A stretch of DNA of 18,815 nucleotides from contig CALHKJ010000122.1 in the NCBI GenBank assembly GCA_938033975.1, positions 1-18,815 of the forward strand, written 5' to 3'. The position numbers and the translations under genes were made by a program. The notes beneath the pieces were generated by a model. It was not told where the DNA came from. It saw nothing but the letters and a program-made list of their open reading frames with translations, and searched no databases. Numbering within the stretch: the first letter of the stretch is position 1; every line of letters starts with the position of its first letter. The stretch is from an uncultured Saprospiraceae bacterium. GTDB taxonomy: Bacteria > Bacteroidota > Bacteroidia > Chitinophagales > Saprospiraceae. Below are positions 12,402 through 18,815 of this stretch, piece by piece.

Positions 12402-14117
12402 TTCCAACTCCGACTGATTGCCACTATGATCAGTGACTTTGATAAGTACGTTATCAGCTCCTTCTGGAAAATATTTTCCATCGATGATCAAAAGGTCATT
12501 TTTCAAATCGTAATTGAAAGGAATCCAAACGTTGTTGGCTGAAACATGAATTTGGTAATCGCCTAATGAAGAATCATAATCCAAGTTGTCAGTTACCTTG
12601 AAAGAGTATTGTTTGCTTCCATTTTTGCTGACTGTGCCAACTCGACTTATGGATGGTGGGGTCTCATCAATCGACATGTAATAGTTTCCAAATTCATCAA
12701 GGTAGGCAACAAAGTTTTCACCATCGATGTAGCCACCAAAATTTGTCAACTCTCCGTTTTCTAATTTTGCAATAGAAATACCTGGATCATTTATGTTAGG
12801 AATGACAACTTTAAAAGCTCTGTGTGCAGGGCTATTTTCATTTTCAATTTTAAGATGATAGTCTATCCCAAAACCTTCTTCTTGAATATCAATTGTTTGA
12901 TTGTTATATAAGGTATTTTCAAAGAAAATCACCTTGGCCTTTGAAGCAAGTAAAATGGTGTCATTGCTACCACATTGAATCTCAAATCCTGTCGATTTCT
13001 TTTCTTTTAGCTTTTCAACACTTTTCAAGTTGATGTCAAATGAACTTTTGTTTTTGGCTCCATCTCCAACATGCACTTCAAAGCTTCTTTCTTGATTCAA
13101 TTCTAATTCAAGCCAGCCGTTCTTTTCATCCTTGTTATAATTACTAAGCGGATTACATTCAGTGTTGAAAAGTTTTAGAATCCGAGACTTGTTCTTTTTG
13201 AAATGCTTATAATCTATAATAGCATTGATGGCTTTTGATTCCGCAAAACTTATCCTATCAAATGCAATGTAAAAAACAGAGCTATCTCTTTCAGTTATCT
13301 CTAGATCATAGATTCCATTTTTGTTCCATACACCATTGGCTCTGTCGTAGGTGTTGACACCAATACCCACTCTCTGACTTTTGACTTCAATCAATTTATC
13401 AGCCAAAGAGTAATTGCCTTTTTCTCCTCTCAACTCAACTTTGAATTTATCTAGTGGATTGCCATACTCATCCAACTCATACACATAAACTTCCCGGATA
13501 ACAGGAGGGATATCATCTTTGACTTTGATATTAAACAATGAAGGCATTATTGGTTGCTCAGACACTGTTTCCCGTATTTCAAAATGAAGATGAGGCGCAT
13601 AAGATCTTCCGGTATTTCCAAGCACACCAATCTTATCACCTTGATTGAAACTAAATTTACCCGCTGGTAAATAAATATCTACTTCAAACTGCTCTACTGA
13701 TATCTGAATATCTTCCACATATTGTTCAAGTGCAGGATCAAATTTATCCATGTGTGCATATACTGTTGTATAGCCATTTGGATGATCCATATAGAGAGCC
13801 CGACCGTAGCCGCCACTCTGTATTTTAATCCGAGATATATGACCTGATTCCGCTGCCAAAATATCATCACCACCTTGACCATTTTTTGATTTGATATCAA
13901 TACCTGAATGAAAGTGATTGGTCCTAAGTTCAGCAAAGCTGCCGGCAAGTTTTAGCTCGTAGTCAATTGGGGCAATAAAATTAGTGCTATCAGGATCTAT
14001 TTGTGCTGAGCCTAATTGTATAGATAGTAGAACCAAAAGTAGACTAACTACTTTTCTTGAAAATATCTTCGATTGCTTGTTTAATAATTCCTCCTGCTTC
14101 AATTGGAAACGCTTCAC
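12390..14117 (-). CDS. Secreted M23 (LytM-type) metallopeptidase
   Basis: This 575-residue protein has a signal anchor/peptide at ~21-38 (VVSLLLVLLSIQLGSA/Q) and then an M23 peptidase domain at ~45-200. The domain has the zinc ligands and catalytic residues in H70-SGID74, AHMD at 121-124 and H176-LH178FE. Residues ~200-575 are an Ig-like/beta-rich extension without Cys. M23 enzymes cut peptidoglycan cross-bridges or, when inactive, activate amidases; here all key residues are present. The start is uncertain: the frame opens with GTG 14117, 74 nt inside meaB, giving a long polar n-region, and no ATG lies closer to the signal sequence. The last codons and stop are inside a heptamer array. Confidence 0.85.
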   Translation of the reverse strand: MKRFQLKQEELLNKQSKIFSRKVVSLLLVLLSIQLGSAQIDPDSTNFIAPIDYELKLAGSFAELRTNHFHSGIDIKSKNGQGGDDILAAESGHISRIKIQSGGYGRALYMDHPNGYTTVYAHMDKFDPALEQYVEDIQISVEQFEVDIYLPAGKFSFNQGDKIGVLGNTGRSYAPHLHFEIRETVSEQPIMPSLFNIKVKDDIPPVIREVYVYELDEYGNPLDKFKVELRGEKGNYSLADKLIEVKSQRVGIGVNTYDRANGVWNKNGIYDLEITERDSSVFYIAFDRISFAESKAINAIIDYKHFKKNKSRILKLFNTECNPLSNYNKDEKNGWLELELNQERSFEVHVGDGAKNKSSFDINLKSVEKLKEKKSTGFEIQCGSNDTILLASKAKVIFFENTLYNNQTIDIQEEGFGIDYHLKIENENSPAHRAFKVVIPNINDPGISIAKLENGELTNFGGYIDGENFVAYLDEFGNYYMSIDETPPSISRVGTVSKNGSKQYSFKVTDNLDYDSSLGDYQIHVSANNVWIPFNYDLKNDLLIIDGKYFPEGADNVLIKVTDHSGNQSELEFRI

Positions 14118-15084
14118 TATTATTTATTTGATTCTGCAAAGATGATTTTAATTCTTTAATCTGTGGTATATCTTCAACGGTTTCGATGATGGATTTATTG
14201 ATTTCTCTAGTAAGCCAAAGAGACATCTGGCTATTTCTATTTTTTTCGTAGAATTGATTGTCAATAATGTCTATAAAGAACTGATCTATAGCTGCTGTCA
14301 ATTTATCAATATTCAATAATGTTTCTGAAGAATATAATAAGGTTTGAGGTTTGAGTCCATGCGCCTTTGGGTGTAATAAAGATTTGGAAGCATCAATGGC
14401 TTTTGCACTCATTTTTGCAAGTTCCAGTTTGTCTCCATCTGCCTTATTAATCAAAAACAAATCGGCCAATTCCATGATGCCTCGTTTAATGCCTTGCAGC
14501 TCATCTCCCGAGCCTGGTTGGACAACAAGCATGTACATATCTACCAGGTCAGATACTGCCACCTCAGATTGACCGACACCAACTGTTTCAACAATGACAT
14601 ACTCATATCCTGCCATCTCAGATAAAAGAATACACTCCATCGTAGCTGCAGATACCCCACCTGCTTCCGTACCCGAGGCAGAAGGTCTGATATACACATT
14701 TTCCTGATTGATCAATTGTTCCATTCGAGTTTTATCTCCTAGGATAGATCCGCCGCTTTGTGGACTTGAGGGATCAATGGTTAGTATCGCGATTTTCTTT
14801 CCTTGAGTTGCCAGATGATTGCCGATTGAATCAATCAAAGTACTTTTTCCCGCTCCTGGTGGTCCTGTTACGGCAATTCTTTTGGTCTTTCTTTTTTTGT
14901 AATTCGAAAGAACCTTGGCGATTATTTTGCGATCTTCTGATCTGAGACTTTCTGCAAGTGATAGGGCATGACTAAGCTGCATTTTGTTTCCTTCCAAAAG
15001 TTTTTTAGTAAGATCCTCAGCATTTAATTTTATGCGATTGGCTTTCTTAAAATTTGGATTGATATTTTTATTTTGATTACTCAA
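14044..15084 (-). CDS. meaB: Methylmalonyl-CoA mutase chaperone GTPase MeaB
   Basis: This 346-residue G3E-family GTPase loads and protects the B12 cofactor of methylmalonyl-CoA mutase (older names ArgK/YgfD). Visible are the helical N-terminus with LLEGNKMQLSHALSLAES (29-46), Walker A GPPGAGKS (74-81), the switch segment IDPSSPQSGGSILGDKTRM, VIVETVGVGQSE (Walker B/switch II), the base-recognition motif NKAD and a C-terminal dimerisation region. The start is TTG at 15084, seven codons' width after an upstream in-frame stop; it begins 6 bp after the mutA stop, so the two genes are cotranscribed. The mutase context supports the name over other G3E proteins. Confidence 0.94.
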   Translation of the reverse strand: MSNQNKNINPNFKKANRIKLNAEDLTKKLLEGNKMQLSHALSLAESLRSEDRKIIAKVLSNYKKRKTKRIAVTGPPGAGKSTLIDSIGNHLATQGKKIAILTIDPSSPQSGGSILGDKTRMEQLINQENVYIRPSASGTEAGGVSAATMECILLSEMAGYEYVIVETVGVGQSEVAVSDLVDMYMLVVQPGSGDELQGIKRGIMELADLFLINKADGDKLELAKMSAKAIDASKSLLHPKAHGLKPQTLLYSSETLLNIDKLTAAIDQFFIDIIDNQFYEKNRNSQMSLWLTREINKSIIETVEDIPQIKELKSSLQNQINNSEAFPIEAGGIIKQAIEDIFKKSS

Positions 15085-15090
15085 ATGAGA

Positions 15091-16110
15091 CTAGTTCTGT
15101 GAGATTTTTTTCCAGCAGCCTTCCGCCAAATGATTGGTCATTTTCTCAATAGCATAACTTCCGGCTAATGGATCTGCCACCTTATCTAGGTAGGACTCCA
15201 TCTTCATGATGTGTTGTATGTTTTGATTGAGTCTTCTTTGATTATCATCTGGATGATGAAAAGAACAAATTAAATCCGCAGTACCCAATGCTGCATTGAT
15301 GCAAGCAGAGGTGTTTTCAATCAAAGCAGTCTCATCATTTATGCCTTTGGCAACTTTCGTTTTTGCCTTGATGAAAAGTGGAGTAAAATCTTTTTTATAT
15401 GCTTTAAGCAAATTTGCCCAGATGATTCGTAGGGCTCTGATTTTTGCAACATTCACTGCAAGGTGTGCATCGACTTCTACTTCAGCTCTTATACTTGAGA
15501 CAGGAAGATTAAATTCGCCAGCCTGTTCAATGGCAGTCTTTAACTTGTTTGAGATTTCAGCTAGTGCTTCAGGAATATTTTCGGAAGAGCTGTCCCCGGT
15601 AAAGAAGTGAAAAGAACTCATCTTTTTTGCAGCGGCCATATTTGCCTTGAGCATATCAAAGGAAATGGCAAAGGCTCCTGATAATTCGTTTAGCTTTTTA
15701 TTCTGAGAGATTGAATAATCAATAAAGCTTGGTAGGATATTATCAGAGGAATATATAGCGATGTCATTGTATAACATTTCGTGAAAAATGCCCTCGTATA
15801 GTTCTGACCAATTGAAATCAGAACCTTGAAGTATGATGGCTTCAGCTCCATTTTGCACAGCATTGATAATTGATGAATGTGCGTTTTGGCTATTTATATC
15901 GATTGAAAGGCCAATTTTCCAGCCAATATCATGACTAATCAATGGGTTTTCTCGCTTTATTTTTTCTTCTGGATGGTTGAAAGAAGGCAACTCAACTCCT
16001 TGAACAATCTTGGACTCAAACTCAGCTAAAGAGTTGATTTTCAAAGCTTTCGCAATGAGTTCTTCCCATATATTTTGGTCTATTGTTGGAAAATCAAGGT
16101 TTAGAGGCAC
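15091..16110 (-). CDS. mutA: Methylmalonyl-CoA mutase small (beta) subunit, short form
   Basis: This 339-residue protein has the mutase TIM-barrel pattern. Early segments are SHDIGWKIGLSIDINSQNAHSSIINAVQNGAEAI, the middle is SIRAEVEVDAHLAVNVAKIRALRIIW, and the end is KVADPLAGSYAIEKMTNHLAEGCWKKI. That final block normally closes the barrel. The degenerate B12-binding domain and linker that follow in full-length MutA are absent, so it is shorter than the ~450-620 residues I expect for this subunit. It should be the non-catalytic partner of MutB in succinyl-CoA/methylmalonyl-CoA interconversion, but mutB is not in the window. The start is GTG at 16110; an in-frame TAA lies five codons upstream. 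meaB follows after 6 bp. Confidence 0.85.
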   Translation of the reverse strand: MPLNLDFPTIDQNIWEELIAKALKINSLAEFESKIVQGVELPSFNHPEEKIKRENPLISHDIGWKIGLSIDINSQNAHSSIINAVQNGAEAIILQGSDFNWSELYEGIFHEMLYNDIAIYSSDNILPSFIDYSISQNKKLNELSGAFAISFDMLKANMAAAKKMSSFHFFTGDSSSENIPEALAEISNKLKTAIEQAGEFNLPVSSIRAEVEVDAHLAVNVAKIRALRIIWANLLKAYKKDFTPLFIKAKTKVAKGINDETALIENTSACINAALGTADLICSFHHPDDNQRRLNQNIQHIMKMESYLDKVADPLAGSYAIEKMTNHLAEGCWKKISQN

Positions 16111-16195
16111 TTTTATCGTGGTTTAGAAAACTAATATAGCTCTTTGCGGTTATTAATATACCTGATTCCATAAGGGGATTTTAAGGTTTTAAACT

Positions 16196-16203
16196 TATTT
16201 TTG
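16196..16203 (+). promoter_or_regulatory. -7 promoter element TATTTTTG for iscS
   Basis: This exact TAnnTTTG match lies 23 bp before ATG 16227, in the 116-bp divergent gap with mutA. A weaker match (TAGTTTTC on the minus strand, 16126-16133) could serve mutA. Confidence 0.6.
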
Positions 16204-16226
16204 TACTGAAATCAACCAAAAATTTG

Positions 16227-17450
16227 ATGAGCGACAAGCGACTAATATATCTTGATAATAATGCTACTACTCCAACTGACCCGCGAGTCGTAGATGCAAT
16301 GTTACCATTCTTTCATAATGTACCCGGCAATGCAGCCAGCAGAAACCATCCTTTTGGTTGGGCAGCTGAAGAAGCGGTGGACTATGCAAGAGACCAAATT
16401 GCAAAACTTCTTGATGTAGATAACAGAGAAATTATATTCACTTCCGGAGCTACAGAATCAGACAACCTTGCACTAAAGGGAGTTTTCGAAATGTACAAAA
16501 GAAAGGGGAATCACATCATCACATTGAAGACTGAACACAAGGCAGTCTTAGATTCTTGTAAGAAGATCGAGAAAATGGGTGGTGAGGTTACATACCTTGA
16601 TGTGGATGACAAAGGAATGATCAATCTTGCAGAGTTAGAGGCAGCCATCAAGAAGGAAACAATCTTAATCTCTGTGATGTGGGCAAATAATGAAACTGGT
16701 GTAATCCAGCCGATGAAAGAAATCGGAGATATCTGTGCAAAGCATGGTGTCTTGTTCATGAGTGATGCAACACAAGCAGTGGGTAAAATAAAAACACATC
16801 CAAAAGAATTGGGTATTCACTTGATGGCTTTTACAAGTCATAAAATGTATGGTCCAAAAGGAGTTGGTGCTTTGTTTGTGAATAGAAAAAATCCAAGAGT
16901 AAAGGTTACTTCTCAAATGGATGGCGGTGGTCATGAAAGAGGAATGCGTTCTGGGACATTGAATGTTCCTGGTATTGTAGGATTCGGAATGGCTGCTGAA
17001 ATAGCAAGAAAAGAAATGGATGCGGATGCAGCTAGACTTTCGGTATTGAGAGATAAGTTGGAGCAAGCATTTATAGATAATCTAGAAGAGGTATATGTAA
17101 ATGGTGATCCAGCACACAGGATGCCGCATGTATGTAATATCTCATTTAAGCATGTTGAAGGAGAAGGATTGATGATGACCTTCAATCAGGAAGTGGGTGT
17201 ATCAAGTGGATCTGCCTGTACTTCAGCATCATTGGAGCCATCATATGTTTTGATTGCTTATGGCTTGGGTGATGATTTGGCACACTCTTCGATTAGATTT
17301 AGTTTAGGAAGATTTACAACGGAGCAGGACATCGATGAGACAATTGCTTTGGTGTCAAAGGGAGTAAATCACATGAGAGACTTGAGCCCAATATGGGAAA
17401 TGTATAAAGAAGGAGTTGATTTGGATGCTGTCCAGTGGACAGAGCACTAA
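16227..17450 (+). CDS. iscS: Cysteine desulfurase IscS
   Basis: This 407-residue PLP enzyme takes sulfur from cysteine as a Cys persulfide and hands it to IscU and other acceptors. Visible are YLDNNATTPTDP at 9-20, TSGATESDN at 72-80, H104 of the cofactor-stacking TEHKA, the PLP lysine K206 in TSHKMYGPKG, and the catalytic loop Cys331 in SSGSACTSASLEPS, which is the long mobile-loop form of group I (IscS/NifS) enzymes. ATG 16227 is chosen over the TTG immediately before it at 16224. It is the first gene of iscS-iscU-iscA and has a -7 element 23 bp upstream. Confidence 0.97.
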   Translation: MSDKRLIYLDNNATTPTDPRVVDAMLPFFHNVPGNAASRNHPFGWAAEEAVDYARDQIAKLLDVDNREIIFTSGATESDNLALKGVFEMYKRKGNHIITLKTEHKAVLDSCKKIEKMGGEVTYLDVDDKGMINLAELEAAIKKETILISVMWANNETGVIQPMKEIGDICAKHGVLFMSDATQAVGKIKTHPKELGIHLMAFTSHKMYGPKGVGALFVNRKNPRVKVTSQMDGGGHERGMRSGTLNVPGIVGFGMAAEIARKEMDADAARLSVLRDKLEQAFIDNLEEVYVNGDPAHRMPHVCNISFKHVEGEGLMMTFNQEVGVSSGSACTSASLEPSYVLIAYGLGDDLAHSSIRFSLGRFTTEQDIDETIALVSKGVNHMRDLSPIWEMYKEGVDLDAVQWTEH

Positions 17451-17484
17451 AAAAGACTGGGTGGATTTGAAACCCAATTTGAAC

Positions 17485-17492
17485 TATATTTG
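17485..17492 (+). promoter_or_regulatory. Internal promoter element TATATTTG before iscU
   Basis: This exact TAnnTTTG match lies 26 bp before ATG 17519, with TTTG at 17466-17469 upstream (15-bp gap, slightly short). A weak 5-bp hairpin (TGGGT 17458-17462 with ACCCA 17472-17476) sits just before it. Together they suggest iscUA can be transcribed apart from iscS. Confidence 0.45.
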
Positions 17493-17518
17493 TTAGAATA
17501 ATAGATTAAAACTACAAA

Positions 17519-17899
17519 ATGGCATATTCAGAAAAATTATTGGACCACTTTAAGAACCCAAAAAACGTTGGGACGTTAGACAAGACTGACCAGAATGTTG
17601 GTACAGGATTGGTAGGTGCTCCAGAATGTGGAGATGTAATGAGATTACAAATCCAAGTTGATGCAGAAGGCATTATCGAAGACGCAAAATTCAAAACATT
17701 TGGATGTGGGTCAGCAATTGCTTCTTCTTCATTAGCAACAGAATGGTTGAAAGGAAAATCAATTGATGAAGCATTGGCGATCGATAACATGGCCATTGTT
17801 GAAGAATTGGCCTTGCCACCAGTGAAAATTCACTGCTCAGTATTAGCAGAAGATGCTATCAAGCAAGCAGTCAATGATTACAAAACTAAAAATGCTTAA
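17519..17899 (+). CDS. iscU: Fe-S cluster assembly scaffold IscU
   Basis: This 126-residue scaffold assembles [2Fe-2S] clusters from IscS-derived sulfur. The three ligand Cys are C37 (GAPECGD, with D39), C63 (FGCGSAIASSS) and C106 (KIHCSVLAEDAI). The LPPVK motif recognised by the HscA chaperone is present at 99-103, although hscA and hscB are not in the window. The length and N-terminus (MAYSEKLLDHFKNPKNVG) are standard. It follows iscS after a 68-bp gap with its own -7 element and precedes iscA by 2 bp. Confidence 0.97.
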   Translation: MAYSEKLLDHFKNPKNVGTLDKTDQNVGTGLVGAPECGDVMRLQIQVDAEGIIEDAKFKTFGCGSAIASSSLATEWLKGKSIDEALAIDNMAIVEELALPPVKIHCSVLAEDAIKQAVNDYKTKNA

Positions 17900-17901
17900 T
17901 C

Positions 17902-18228
17902 ATGCTATTCGTAGCTGACAGTGCAAAGCAAAAGATCGATGAACTGATGAAAGGTTCTGAGATCAGTGAAGATTTCTTCGTTCGTGTTTCAGTCACAAGT
18001 GGTGGTTGCTCAGGTCTTACTTATCAATTGGATTTTGATAATGAGTCGCAGGCCAATGATCAAGTGTTTGAAGACAACGGAGTAAAAGTTGTGACAGACT
18101 TGAAATCCTTCTTGTATTTATGTAATACAACATTGGAGTTTTCAGGAGGTCTAGAAGGCAAAGGATTTTACTTTAACAATCCGAATGCTGAGAGGACTTG
18201 CGGATGTGGAGAGAGTTTTGCGGTGTAG
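17902..18228 (+). CDS. iscA: A-type Fe-S carrier IscA/HesB
   Basis: This 108-residue A-type carrier receives clusters and delivers them to target proteins. The conserved Cys triad is complete: C36 (SGGCSGL) and C100/C102 (RTCGCGESF, near the C-terminus). Other family blocks are VRVSVTSGGCSGLTYQLDF and GLEGKGFYFNNPNA. An extra Cys74 is also present. ErpA or SufA naming is possible from sequence alone, but its place 2 bp after iscU supports IscA. A hairpin terminator lies 22 bp downstream. Confidence 0.93.
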   Translation: MLFVADSAKQKIDELMKGSEISEDFFVRVSVTSGGCSGLTYQLDFDNESQANDQVFEDNGVKVVTDLKSFLYLCNTTLEFSGGLEGKGFYFNNPNAERTCGCGESFAV

Positions 18229-18250
18229 TAGATAGAATTTAAATAAGATA

Positions 18251-18288
18251 TATAGAAGGGCTGTGCTTTGGGTGCGGCCCTTTCTATT
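18251..18288 (+). terminator. Hairpin terminator after iscA
   Basis: ATAGAAGGGC (18252-18261) pairs with GCCCTTTCTAT (18277-18287) with one bulged T around a 15-nt loop. The descending arm contains TTTCT, giving a short U-rich end. It lies 23 bp past the iscA stop and probably ends the isc transcript. Confidence 0.7.
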
Positions 18289-18330
18289 ATAGGATTATAG
18301 GATTTTTGGGATACATGGGATTTTTGGATG
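18286..18330. repeat. 8-9-bp tandem repeat, ATTATAGG/ATTTTTGGG
   Basis: Units attatagg, attatagg, atttttggg, atacatggg, atttttgga follow directly after the isc terminator and lead into the TTCCAGA-type array. Confidence 0.65.
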
Positions 18331-18333
18331 CCG

Positions 18334-18399
18334 GACTTCCAGATTCCAGATTCCAGACTTCCAGACAACAACATTGCCTCCAAGGGTTTTAACCCCTTG
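18334..18399. repeat. TTCCAGA array followed by AACAAC segment and CAAGGG hairpin
   Basis: Units gacttcca, gattcca, gattcca, gacttcca (18334-18363) are followed by GACAACAACATTG. Then a hairpin has arm CAAGGG (18381-18386) pairing with CCCTTG-type bases to 18399 around TTTTAA. The order and sequence parallel 12236-12282. The rest of the gap to 18490 shows no gene and no confident promoter match. Confidence 0.7.
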
Positions 18400-18490
18400 T
18401 ATTTAGCTAGAGCAGTAATCATAGGAGCTGTGTAGTAATTAGCTTTTATTATCAACACTTTCCTTCCATTATGCTAAATTCGAGCAGCGA

Positions 18491-18815
18491 ATGAAAAACA
18501 TACAATACATAGATCGCCAAACAGGCACACTTATTACTGAGACACCTCCAGGAGAAGGCTGGTTGAAATTTCTTTATCACAATCCTTTTGGCAAACTTGC
18601 TTTGAGTCTAGTTGTAAAGAGAAAGTTTTTGTCCGCATGGTATGGCCGCAAAAAAGATACACTAAAGTCTAGTGAAGATATCCAACAATTTGTGAGTGAT
18701 TTAGGTATTGATATGAACGAGGCTGTCCTCCCAATATCTGAATACAAAAGTTTCAACGAATTTTTTTATCGGAAATTAAAGCCTGAGGCTAGACCGATAG
18801 GAGAGGGCTTGGTAT
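18491..18815 (+). CDS. psd: Phosphatidylserine decarboxylase, N-terminal part
   Basis: 108 codons are present before the window ends. The sequence opens MKNIQYIDRQTG and contains ITETPPGEGWLKFLYHNPFG, then SAWYGRKKDTLKS, and the family block SFNEFFYRKLKPEARPI at about 87-103. That block marks the N-terminal region of the longer bacterial Psd type, which makes phosphatidylethanolamine from phosphatidylserine at the membrane after pyruvoyl self-cleavage. The cleavage site and catalytic core lie beyond the window, so activity cannot be judged. ATG 18491 gives the expected N-terminus. Confidence 0.9.
   Translation, partial: MKNIQYIDRQTGTLITETPPGEGWLKFLYHNPFGKLALSLVVKRKFLSAWYGRKKDTLKSSEDIQQFVSDLGIDMNEAVLPISEYKSFNEFFYRKLKPEARPIGEGLV

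Noticed and set aside
12260..12481. 73-residue minus-strand ORF across the M23 gene end
   Set aside because: It reads the heptamer array as FRGQ-like repeats and overlaps the conserved M23 frame.
16665..17066. 133-residue minus-strand ORF
   Set aside because: It is a shadow of iscS; the composition is odd and no family pattern is seen.
18168..18458. 96-residue minus-strand ORF
   Set aside because: It crosses the iscA end, the terminator and two repeat arrays, so it is not a credible gene.

Overview
The window looks like chromosomal DNA of a Bacteroidota bacterium, possibly from the Saprospiria/Chitinophagia side. The evidence is AT-rich coding sequence, two secreted proteins ending in type IX secretion (T9SS) sorting domains, repeated matches to the Bacteroidota promoter element TAnnTTTG, few Shine-Dalgarno sequences, and several small families typical of the phylum (DUF3127, DUF3467, DUF1761, S23 four-helix-bundle protein). 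The exact genus cannot be read from the sequence.

Layout. 1-2100: the end of an unidentified gene, tRNA-Arg(TCT), and a secreted multidomain endonuclease/phosphatase-family protein. 2100-3840: a DUF1761 membrane protein, an S23/IVP four-helix-bundle protein and a GNAT acetyltransferase, with two GC-rich 7-bp repeat arrays in opposite orientation around the first two. 3840-6420: a secreted lipase-like hydrolase with a T9SS tail, a small tail-anchored-type protein and a TlpA-like thioredoxin lipoprotein. 6416-9035: an unknown membrane protein, a SAM methyltransferase, DUF3467 and ruvB. 9036-9381: a repeat-rich divergent intergenic region. 9382-11605: a second thioredoxin-fold lipoprotein, a secreted unknown, DUF3127 with an SSB-like acidic tip, and a secreted Trp-rich unknown. 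11615-16110, minus strand: a BCP/PrxQ peroxiredoxin, an M23 peptidase, meaB and a short methylmalonyl-CoA mutase small subunit. 16227-18228: iscS-iscU-iscA for Fe-S cluster assembly, followed by a terminator. 18491-end: the start of phosphatidylserine decarboxylase.

Most genes are ordinary housekeeping or phylum-typical genes. The unusual part is between them. At least seven intergenic sites hold short arrays with a strict or near-strict 7-bp period (types CCGAGAG/TCCCGGC, TCTGACC and TTCCAGA), usually touching or close to a hairpin. At two sites a TTCCAGA array, an AAC-rich segment with a CCAAGG-type motif, and a TCTGACC array occur in the same order on the same strand; a third site has the first two parts. 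This suggests a dispersed composite intergenic element rather than independent replication slippage. Two arrays run into genes: one encodes the last ~12 residues of the GNAT protein and one supplies the stop codon of the M23 peptidase. The S23 family gene is homologous to Avd, the accessory protein of diversity-generating retroelements, and it lies beside the GC-rich arrays. A link between the two can be tested but is not shown here.
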